From the NCBI RefSeq assembly GCF_029814935.1, contig NZ_CP104582.1, positions 1,612,001 to 1,676,000 on the forward strand: 64,000 nt of DNA. The letters are read 5' to 3'. Made by a program: the position numbers and the translations under genes. Within the stretch, counting starts at the first letter, position 1, and each line of letters opens with the position of its first letter. A model generated the notes under the pieces. That model was not told the origin of the DNA. It saw only the letters and a list, made by a program, of their open reading frames with translations, and ran no database searches. This DNA comes from Pseudomonas sp. GD03919 (GTDB taxonomy: Bacteria > Pseudomonadota > Gammaproteobacteria > Pseudomonadales > Pseudomonadaceae). Below, piece by piece: positions 58,056 to 64,000 of the stretch.

Positions 58056-58546
58056 GCGGGCTAACCTCTAACGGGCACCTTGTGGGTGCCTCTGATCAAA
58101 AAGTGCGCAATTCTAGCGGCGCTTTGGGCGCTTTACCAGTAGCAAAATGGCCGGCAGCGCCGGGTGGTGTGGGTGCGTGCGCAAGCGCCAGCCCGCATGT
58201 GTGAGCTGCGCACATTTTTCCATGGTGTGCGTGTCAGGTAGCGCGACTGAAGTCGCTCCTGTGCAGGCTATATAGATAGCTATTGTAGGAGCGGCTTCAG
58301 CCGCGATCGCTCGTCGCCTGCGCCACCGGTGTGATCTGCGGCGCAAGAGGCAAGGTTGCCGATAACGCCTGTTTACCGCAGGATTGCCGCACCATGGTCG
58401 AAAGGTGTGGCTTGCAGCGCTGCTGCGTCGTCGATATCTCCTGACAATCCAAGATGTGCGCCGGTCCGCTTGAGGGCTCGGGTTATTTCGATGCTGGTGG
58501 CAGGTTTCAGCGTGCCACCGGCCAATTTGCTGATGAGGGATACAAG
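58056..58546. other. rimO-fabV intergenic region
   Basis: The divergent region of ~490 bases carries one REP-like palindrome (58241-58306). A 64-codon plus-strand frame (58356-58550) has no family features and overlaps the fabV start, so it is not called. No regulator site could be assigned. Confidence 0.5.
58241..58306. repeat. REP-like palindrome (GTAGGAGCGGCTTCAGCCGCG type)
   Basis: GCGCGACTGAAGTCGCTCCTG at the left (one arm diverged) and GTAGGAGCGGCTTCAGCCGC at 58285-58304 form the pair. They are separated by an AT-rich centre. Confidence 0.7.
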
Positions 58547-59752
58547 TTGATCATCCATCCTAAAGTTCGCGGTTTCATCTGCACCACCACCCACCCGGTT
58601 GGTTGCGAGCGCAACGTGCTCGAGCAGATCGAAGCCACCCGCGCACAGGGCGTGCGTGAAGATGGTCCGAAAAAAGTGCTGGTGATCGGCGCCTCCAGCG
58701 GTTACGGCCTGGCCGCCCGCATCACCGCGGCGTTCGGCTTCAAGGCCGACACCCTGGGCGTGTTCTTCGAGAAGCCGGGCACCGAAACCAAGCCGGGCAC
58801 TGCCGGCTGGTACAACGCTGCAGCCTTCGACAAGTTCGCCAAGGCCGATGGCCTGTACAGCAAGTCGATCAATGGCGATGCCTTCTCCGACGAAGCCCGG
58901 GCCAAGGTCATCGAGCTGATCAAGAACGAAATGGGCGGCAAGGTCGACCTGGTCATCTACTCCCTGGCCTCGCCGGTACGCAAGCTGCCGCAGACCGGTG
59001 AAGTGGTGCGTTCGGCGCTCAAGCCGATCGGCCAGCCGTACAAGTCGACCGCCATCGACACCAACAAGGACGTGATCATCGAGGCGTCCATCGAGCCGGC
59101 CAGCGAGCAGGAAATCGCCGACACCGTCACCGTCATGGGCGGTCAGGACTGGGAGCTGTGGATCAACGCCCTGCAGCAGGCTGATGTGCTGGCCGAAGGC
59201 GCGCAGACTCAGGCCTTCAGCTACATCGGTACCGAAATCACCTGGCCGATCTACTGGCACGGTGCGTTGGGCAAGGCCAAGCAGGATCTGGACGAAACCG
59301 CTACCCGTCTCAATCAGCGTCTGCAGGGCATCAACGGCGGCGCCAACGTTGCCGTGCTGAAGTCGGTGGTCACCCAGGCCAGCTCGGCTATCCCGGTGAT
59401 GCCGCTGTACCTGTCCATGGTCTTCAAGATCATGAAGGAACAAGGCGTGCACGAAGGCACCATCGAGCAGCTCAACCGCATGTTCCGTGACCGCCTCTAC
59501 CGCACCGATGGCCAGCCGGCCGAAGTCGATAGCGAAGGCCGTCTGCGTCTGGACGACTGGGAGCTGCGTGACGAAGTGCAGGACGCCTGCAAGGCGCTGT
59601 GGCCGCAGGTCACGACTGAGAACCTGTTCGACCTGACCGACTACGCCGGTTACAAGCGCGAGTTTCTCAAGCTGTTCGGCTTCGAGCGTGATGATATCGA
59701 CTACGACGCCGACGTTTCCGCCTTCGTCGAGTTCGACTGCGTCGAGCTGTAA
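58547..59752 (+). CDS. fabV: Enoyl-ACP reductase FabV
   Basis: FabV is the NADH-dependent last step of fatty-acid elongation. This type is naturally resistant to triclosan. The 401-residue protein starts [20 protein letters not shown], with the cofactor loop GASSGYG and the Y-x8-K catalytic pair in [11 protein letters not shown]. The only suitable start is TTG 58547, with GAGGGA 6 bases before. An ATG far upstream would prepend 31 non-family residues. A strong hairpin follows. Confidence 0.95.
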   Translation: MIIHPKVRGFICTTTHPVGCERNVLEQIEATRAQGVREDGPKKVLVIGASSGYGLAARITAAFGFKADTLGVFFEKPGTETKPGTAGWYNAAAFDKFAKADGLYSKSINGDAFSDEARAKVIELIKNEMGGKVDLVIYSLASPVRKLPQTGEVVRSALKPIGQPYKSTAIDTNKDVIIEASIEPASEQEIADTVTVMGGQDWELWINALQQADVLAEGAQTQAFSYIGTEITWPIYWHGALGKAKQDLDETATRLNQRLQGINGGANVAVLKSVVTQASSAIPVMPLYLSMVFKIMKEQGVHEGTIEQLNRMFRDRLYRTDGQPAEVDSEGRLRLDDWELRDEVQDACKALWPQVTTENLFDLTDYAGYKREFLKLFGFERDDIDYDADVSAFVEFDCVEL

Positions 59753-59759
59753 GTAGCGC

Positions 59760-59793
59760 GCAGCCGCCACGGTGTTCGCCGTGGCGGCTGCGT
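59760..59793 (+). terminator. Hairpin terminator of fabV
   Basis: A 13-bp stem GCAGCCGCCACGG with its exact complement encloses the loop TGTTCG; the T tract is short (TTT). Confidence 0.65.
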
Positions 59794-59913
59794 TTCAGCT
59801 ACTGGCGGTTGTCGCTGCGCATTCCTTCTCTTCGCGCATCCCGCTCTGGCAACGCCGTTTCCCTGTGTGACTCAAGCCATTCGCCTGTGGCTGGCGAGGT
59901 TGCCCCGTGCGCC

Positions 59914-60459
59914 TCAGCGGCGGCCGGGCAGCATGCGCAGCAGGGTGTTGTCGCGGCTGATGTAGTGGTGCGACAGGGCTGCGGCGGCGTGCAGGCCGAT
60001 CAGCCAGTAACCGGCGACGCCGGCCAGTTCATGCCATTCCTTGATCTGTCCGGCCAGTGCCTTGTCCGGGCTGGTCAGTGCAGGCAGTTCCAGACCGAAG
60101 AACGGAATGGGTTTGCCCGCGGCGCTGAGAATCAGCCAGCCGGCGAGCGGCGCGCCGATCATCAGCGCATAAAGCGCGACATGCATCAGCTTTGCCGGCA
60201 GCGACTGCCAGGTCGGTAACGGCGGCTCGATTGCCGGAGTGGGGCTCAGCAGGCGTGCCAACAGGCGCAGCCAGACCAGAGCGAAAACAGCCAGGCCAAG
60301 CATGAAGTGCCAGTGCTTGAGCAGTTCTCGGGTGTCGCTGCCCTTGGCGAAGTTGCCCTTGAGCTCGATGCAGGCATAAACCGCAACGAGCAGCAGGGCC
60401 ATCAGCCAGTGCAGGGCAATGGAAAGGGGTAAGTAGCGTTGGGTCTGGATGCGCGTCAT
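59914..60459 (-). CDS. Cytochrome b561 family protein
   Basis: The 181-residue inner-membrane di-heme cytochrome has four helices and likely heme histidines in ALHWLMAL, KHWHFMLG, KLMHVALY and GLHAAAALSHHY. CybB-type proteins pass electrons between quinol and superoxide or other partners. It is a single gene. Confidence 0.9.
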   Translation of the reverse strand: MTRIQTQRYLPLSIALHWLMALLLVAVYACIELKGNFAKGSDTRELLKHWHFMLGLAVFALVWLRLLARLLSPTPAIEPPLPTWQSLPAKLMHVALYALMIGAPLAGWLILSAAGKPIPFFGLELPALTSPDKALAGQIKEWHELAGVAGYWLIGLHAAAALSHHYISRDNTLLRMLPGRR

Positions 60460-60556
60460 CCGCTTGTCCTCATCGGTTAACCTGCTTCCATTGCAGGCGC
60501 AGTTGAGGATAGAGCGGCTAGCTTAAGAAAGTCTGAAGGGGATAAAGCGCGCAAAC

Positions 60557-60587
60557 GAAAAAGGCCACTCGATTGAGTGGCCCTTTT
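60557..60587 (-). terminator. Terminator of tRNA-fMet copy 1
   Basis: GGCCACTC-GATT-GAGTGGCC is flanked by A and T runs. The stem and loop match the terminator of copy 2. Confidence 0.85.
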
Positions 60588-60594
60588 CTGAATG

Positions 60595-60671
<77 letters not shown>

Positions 60672-60677
60672 TCGGCA

Positions 60678-60705
60678 ATTCTACGCTTGCTTAAAGTGTT
60701 GTCAA
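60678..60705 (-). promoter_or_regulatory. Promoter of tRNA-fMet copy 1
   Basis: Minus strand TTGACA, a 16-bp spacer and TAGAAT end 6 bases before the tRNA gene. Same architecture as copy 2. Confidence 0.75.
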
Positions 60706-60749
60706 TCGATTTATTGCTTTTGATCGAAAATATTAATTTTCGCCCAAGC

Positions 60750-60779
60750 AAAAAGGCCACTCGATTGAGTGGCCTTTTC
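60750..60779 (-). terminator. Terminator of tRNA-fMet copy 2
   Basis: The same GGCCACTC stem with a GATT loop and T tract on the minus strand lies between the two tRNA genes, so each copy is its own transcription unit. Confidence 0.85.
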
Positions 60780-60786
60780 GTGAAGC

Positions 60787-60863
<77 letters not shown>

Positions 60864-60876
60864 TCTGTGGGGCGGC

Positions 60877-60904
60877 ATTCTACAGCCAGATGCTCAGGTG
60901 TCAA
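60877..60904 (-). promoter_or_regulatory. Promoter of tRNA-fMet copy 2
   Basis: Minus strand TTGACA, a 16-bp spacer and TAGAAT end 13 bases before the tRNA gene. Confidence 0.75.
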
Positions 60905-61007
60905 CCGCTATTTACAAGAAAAGTGTTTTCAACTCAGGTGCTTAGCGTTAAACAGCTGTTAGACTTTAGTGCTCCAGGCCAGGCCGGACAAGGCTTCCGA
61001 GGATGTT

Positions 61008-62060
61008 GTGCGCAAGATAATTCACGTTGACTGCGATTGCTTCTACGCCGCCATCGAGATGCGTGACGACCCGAGCCTGGCCAATCGTCCGCTGGCCGTC
61101 GGCGGTTCGGCGGACCGTCGCGGGGTAATTGCCACCTGCAATTACGAGGCGCGTGCCTACGGCGTGCGCTCGGCGATGTCGTCGCGGCATGCATTGAAGC
61201 TGTGTCCGGACCTGCTGATCGTCAAACCGCGCTTCGAGGTGTACCGCTCGGTGTCACGTGACATTCACGCCATCTTTCGCCAGTTCACCGATCTGATCGA
61301 GCCGCTGTCGCTGGATGAGGCCTATCTGGACGTCAGCGACTCGCCGCATTTCTCCGGCAGCGCCACGCGCATCGCTCAGGAGATTCGTCGGCGCGTGGCG
61401 CAGGAGCTGCACATCACGGTGTCGGCCGGGGTGGCGCCGAACAAGTTCCTGGCCAAGATCGCCAGCGACTGGCGCAAGCCCAATGGGCTGTTCGTCATCA
61501 CGCCGGATCAGGTTGATGACTTCGTCGCGGAGTTGCCGGTGAGCAAGCTGCACGGGGTTGGCAAGGTCACGGCTGACAAGCTGACGCGCTTAGGGATTCG
61601 CACCTGCCTGGATCTGCGCGACTGGAACAAGCTGGCGCTGGTGCGCGAGTTCGGCAGTTTCGGTGAGCGCCTGTGGCGCCTTGCCCACGGCATCGACGAA
61701 CGTGAAGTGAAGGTGGATAGCCGCCGCCAGTCGCTGAGCGTGGAGCATACCTATGATCAGGACCTGCCCGATCTGGAAGCCTGCCTGGAGAAGCTGCCGG
61801 CGCTGCTCGAGGAGATGAACGGCCGCCTGCAGCGCCTGGATGCCAGCTACCGGCCGGACAAGCCCTTCGTCAAGGTCAAGTTTCACGACTTTACCCAGAC
61901 CACACTGGAGCAGGCGGGCGCCAGCCGGGATCTGGACAGTTACAGGCTATTGCTGAGCAATGCCTTTGCACGTGGTGACAAACCTGTGCGCTTGCTCGGA
62001 GTGGGGGTCAGGCTGCATGACTTGCGTGGACGGCAGGAGCAGCTGGAGCTGTTCGCCTAG
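61008..62060 (+). CDS. dinB: DNA polymerase IV (Y family)
   Basis: This is an error-prone translesion polymerase. The 350-residue protein has the catalytic HVDCDCFYAAIEM and EPLSLDEAYLDV motifs, an HhH region (LPVSKLHGVGKVTADKL) and a C-terminal beta-clamp motif QLELF. GTG 61008 is used because VRKIIHVD aligns with the E. coli start and GAGG lies just upstream. No clear LexA box was seen. Confidence 0.95.
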   Translation: MRKIIHVDCDCFYAAIEMRDDPSLANRPLAVGGSADRRGVIATCNYEARAYGVRSAMSSRHALKLCPDLLIVKPRFEVYRSVSRDIHAIFRQFTDLIEPLSLDEAYLDVSDSPHFSGSATRIAQEIRRRVAQELHITVSAGVAPNKFLAKIASDWRKPNGLFVITPDQVDDFVAELPVSKLHGVGKVTADKLTRLGIRTCLDLRDWNKLALVREFGSFGERLWRLAHGIDEREVKVDSRRQSLSVEHTYDQDLPDLEACLEKLPALLEEMNGRLQRLDASYRPDKPFVKVKFHDFTQTTLEQAGASRDLDSYRLLLSNAFARGDKPVRLLGVGVRLHDLRGRQEQLELFA

Positions 62061-62068
62061 TTGCCGTT

Positions 62069-62119
62069 GTGGGAGGGGCTTTAGCCGCGAGGGTTTATCG
62101 CGGCTTAAGCCGCTCCTAC
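62069..62119. repeat. REP-like palindrome after dinB, copy 1
   Basis: GTGGGAGGGGCTTTAGCCGC is paired with GCGGCTTAAGCCGCTCCTAC. Arm differences show two subtypes combined head to head. Confidence 0.85.
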
Positions 62120-62130
62120 AGGAATATTGC

Positions 62131-62189
62131 GTAGCCCGGATGAAATCCGGGGTGTTCCTGAGCCTGGACCCGGATTGCATCCGGGCTAC
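62131..62189. repeat. REP-like palindrome after dinB, copy 2 (GTAGCCCGGATG family)
   Basis: GTAGCCCGGATGAAATCCGG and CCGGATTGCATCCGGGCTAC: the same hybrid arm pair as at 31319-31378. Confidence 0.85.
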
Positions 62190-62208
62190 GGATGGTGCGT
62201 GTGTGAAT

Positions 62209-62259
62209 GTGGGAGGCGCTTTAGCGGCGGGGTTTTATCGCGGCTGAAGCCGCTCCTAC
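62209..62259. repeat. REP-like palindrome after dinB, copy 3
   Basis: GTGGGAGGCGCTTTAGCGGC is paired with GCGGCTGAAGCCGCTCCTAC. With the two preceding elements it fills the dinB/META-protein convergent gap. Confidence 0.85.
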
Positions 62260-62294
62260 AGGAACAGCGTGCGTCCTGCAGGGCGAGCGTCGTG

Positions 62295-62693
62295 TCACTC
62301 CGCCCAGAGGCGAATCGGCTTGCCGCTGGCGGGCCACAGCTGCAGCTGGCCGATGCCGTTGAAGTTCCAGCGCTGTACCCCGCCGAGCGCTGCGAGGAAA
62401 CGCTGCTCCTGTTCCATCAGGGCAGGGGCGCACATCTTGCGGGTGCTGCCGGCCGGCTCGAAGCTGAGCGTGTCGCCCTTGAGCGTATAGCCGGCGAACC
62501 AGTGATTGCAGCCCGCGTGGCCATGGGCGCGGCCGTCAGCAGCGAAGGTGACGGTCAGATGGCTGCGGTCGATCAGCGGGCGTTCGCCGATCCATTCCAC
62601 ACGATAGCTGCGCTCGGTTTCCAGTTGCGGTGCGTCGCTGGCGCAGCCGGCCAGTGCGGCGGCGAGCAGGACGAGGGGCAGGGTGCGGTTCAT
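62295..62693 (-). CDS. META-domain lipoprotein
   Basis: The 132-residue precursor has a lipoprotein signal (LPLVLLAAALAGC, lipobox LAGC). It is followed by a META/HslJ-like domain with AHGHAGCNHWFAGYTLKGDTLSF and RKMCAPALMEQEQRFL. The family is linked to heat or stress resistance, but the role is unclear. ATG 62693 is placed directly before the signal sequence. It lies 4 bases after the upstream gene and is probably co-transcribed with it. Confidence 0.87.
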   Translation of the reverse strand: MNRTLPLVLLAAALAGCASDAPQLETERSYRVEWIGERPLIDRSHLTVTFAADGRAHGHAGCNHWFAGYTLKGDTLSFEPAGSTRKMCAPALMEQEQRFLAALGGVQRWNFNGIGQLQLWPASGKPIRLWAE

Positions 62694-62697
62694 GGTG

Positions 62698-63129
62698 TCA
62701 GGCCTCCTGGCAGGTGCGGCATAGATGACGGCCGGCGTCGTTGCGCCAGCCCAGTTCGGCAATGCGGGCCTCGGCTGCCGGCGCCTGCGCGGCTTTGCCG
62801 AGGGCTGCATCGACGGCGAATTCGAAATCCAGCTGCTTGCCGCAGCCGTCGCAGTTCACCTGCCAGTTATGAATGGCCAGTTCCTTGAACTGCGGCCCTT
62901 TGCACACTGCCAGCCATTGGCCGGGCGGGTTGATCAGGTGGCGAACCTTTTCCACATCCAGACGCATGTGCAGGTCGCGGCTGCCCTTGAGGGTGACCAG
63001 CAGCGTGTCACCCGCCTGGATCGAACCGCCGTTGCCGGTGACCTGGTAACGGCCCGGCGCCAGGGCGCGGCATTCGGTGAGGGTGTGTTGCGGGTTGAGC
63101 AGGGAATAACGGAAATCGTGTTCGGCCAT
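62698..63129 (-). CDS. Conserved protein with C-terminal CxxC pairs
   Basis: The 143-residue cytosolic protein has two Cys pairs, NCDGCGK (~93-97) and HLCRTC at the C-terminus, spaced as in a zinc ribbon. The N-terminal half (LNPQHTLTECRALAPGRYQV) is beta-rich. No function is known. It lies between ldhA and the META lipoprotein on the same strand. Confidence 0.78.
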   Translation of the reverse strand: MAEHDFRYSLLNPQHTLTECRALAPGRYQVTGNGGSIQAGDTLLVTLKGSRDLHMRLDVEKVRHLINPPGQWLAVCKGPQFKELAIHNWQVNCDGCGKQLDFEFAVDAALGKAAQAPAAEARIAELGWRNDAGRHLCRTCQEA

Positions 63130-63156
63130 GGGTCCTCCGGATCAGCCGGCATGCTA

Positions 63157-64000
63157 TCACGCGCCGGCCTTGACCTCATTGCTTGGCCGGCCGGCGAGCC
63201 AGGCCGAAATATTGTCCAGGGTGGTGCGGGCAATGGCGTCGAGCGCTTCGTGGGTGAGGAAGGCCTGGTGCGCGGTGACGATGACATTGGGAAAGGTCAG
63301 CAGGCGGGCCAGTGTGTCGTCCTGCAGTGGCAGGTCTGAGTGATCCTCGAAGAACAGCTCCGACTCCTCTTCATAGACGTCCAGGCCCATATAGCCGAGC
63401 TGGCCGCTTTTCAGCGCTTCGATCAGGGCGGGTGTATCGACCAGCGCACCGCGGCCGGTGTTGATCAGCATGACGCCGCGTTTCATCTGTCTCAGGCGGG
63501 CGGCGTCGATCAGGTGGTAGCTGGCATCGGTCAGTGGGCAATGCAGGCTGAGGATGTCGCTGCTGGTGATCACTTCGTCAAGTGGCGCCTGGTGTGCGCC
63601 GATTGCATCGATTCCGGCGAGCGGGAACGGGTCGTAGACCAGCACCTGGCAGCCGAAGCCATGCATGATGCGGGCGAACACCTGGCCGATCTTGCCGCCG
63701 CCTATCACCCCGACGGTCTTGCCGTGCAGGTCGAAACCAGTCAGACCGTGCAGGGAAAAATCACCTTCACGGGTGCGATTGAAGGCGCGATGAATGCGTC
63801 GGTTAAGCGCCATGACCAGTGCCACGGCGTGTTCGGCCACTGCATGCGGCGAGTAGGCCGGAACTCGCACCACCGGCAGACCCAGGCGCTGCGCGGCGAC
63901 CAGGTCGACATGGTTGTAGCCGGCCGAGCGCAGGGCGATCAGACCAGTGCCGCCCGCGGCCAGGCGCTCCAGCACGGGCGCCGACAGGTCATCGTTGATG
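63157..64000 (-). CDS. ldhA: D-lactate dehydrogenase, fermentative (5' end outside window)
   Basis: This NADH-dependent D-2-hydroxyacid dehydrogenase reduces pyruvate to D-lactate. About 280 C-terminal residues are present. Visible are LIALRSAGYNHVDL, the Rossmann motif GKTVGVIGGGKIG, TGRGALVD and a catalytic histidine in VIVTAHQAFLT. The N-terminal ~50 residues lie beyond the right edge. Position after dinB matches ldhA of P. aeruginosa. Confidence 0.92.
   Translation of the reverse strand, partial: INDDLSAPVLERLAAGGTGLIALRSAGYNHVDLVAAQRLGLPVVRVPAYSPHAVAEHAVALVMALNRRIHRAFNRTREGDFSLHGLTGFDLHGKTVGVIGGGKIGQVFARIMHGFGCQVLVYDPFPLAGIDAIGAHQAPLDEVITSSDILSLHCPLTDASYHLIDAARLRQMKRGVMLINTGRGALVDTPALIEALKSGQLGYMGLDVYEEESELFFEDHSDLPLQDDTLARLLTFPNVIVTAHQAFLTHEALDAIARTTLDNISAWLAGRPSNEVKAGA

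Noticed and set aside
58356..58550. 64-codon plus-strand frame before fabV
   Set aside because: Overlaps the fabV start in another frame and has no protein-like pattern.
60905..61007. LexA box upstream of dinB
   Set aside because: AACAGCTGTT is palindromic but does not fit the CTGT-N8-ACAG pattern, so SOS control was not called.

Overview
This window is chromosomal DNA from a gammaproteobacterium of the genus Pseudomonas, probably not P. aeruginosa itself. The evidence is the high GC content, the Pseudomonas-type genes rsmA/csrA, amrZ, rhlG and fabV, the aru-type arginine succinyltransferase operon, the order alaS-lysC-rsmA-tRNA-Ser-tRNA-Arg, the pairing of amrZ with a phn cluster, and many Pseudomonas-style palindromic intergenic repeats. 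No phage, plasmid, transposase or CRISPR sequence was seen. Most of the window is core metabolism with some accessory metabolic modules.

Region 1 (1-9276): the complete arginine succinyltransferase catabolic operon aruC-F-G-D-B-(92-aa protein)-E. Two exact ArgR-type half-sites lie upstream. L-threonine aldolase follows. Region 2 (9277-14717): alaS, lysC and csrA/rsmA, then tRNA-Ser and three identical tRNA-Arg genes. A ~120-140 bp dispersed element occurs in the alaS leader and again between tRNA-Arg genes 2 and 3. Region 3 (14723-19609): a DUF4124 protein, the Mg2+ channel mgtE with a structured leader and possible leader peptide, and an SDR/Atu4866-like/SnoaL-like operon divergent from an AraC regulator. 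Region 4 (19811-23455): a sodium-pumping oxaloacetate decarboxylase operon oadGAB facing amrZ.

Region 5 (23695-34612): a complete C-P lyase locus phnCDE-F-GHIJKLM-N-P for phosphonate uptake and breakdown. It has Pho-box-like repeats in front, hairpins after phnD and phnE, three palindromic repeats between phnK and phnL, and a palindromic repeat read in frame inside phnN. Region 6 (34709-45938): an MFS exporter, a flavodoxin-fold reductase with fumC, DUF2804, DUF2059, a BolA-family protein, trhO, a DsbA-like protein with an ABC exporter, and a LysR gene divergent from a degenerate glutamine-amidotransferase-like protein and a small ABM protein. Region 7 (46163-51761): tyrosine/homogentisate catabolism, hpd-hmgA(short type)-fahA-maiA plus an NSS-family transporter. 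Region 8 (51960-64000): an HBM-type chemoreceptor with a FliA-like promoter, rhlG, trmO, a small exported protein, an RsuA-like S4 protein, rimO, fabV, a cytochrome b561, two initiator tRNA genes with matching promoters and terminators, dinB, a META-domain lipoprotein, a zinc-ribbon-like protein and the 3' part of ldhA.

The catabolic operons fit a versatile heterotroph. Arginine is degraded to glutamate and succinate, phosphonates are scavenged for phosphorus, and tyrosine is broken down to fumarate and acetoacetate. Start codons were chosen from ribosome binding sites, overlaps and family knowledge. No database search was run.
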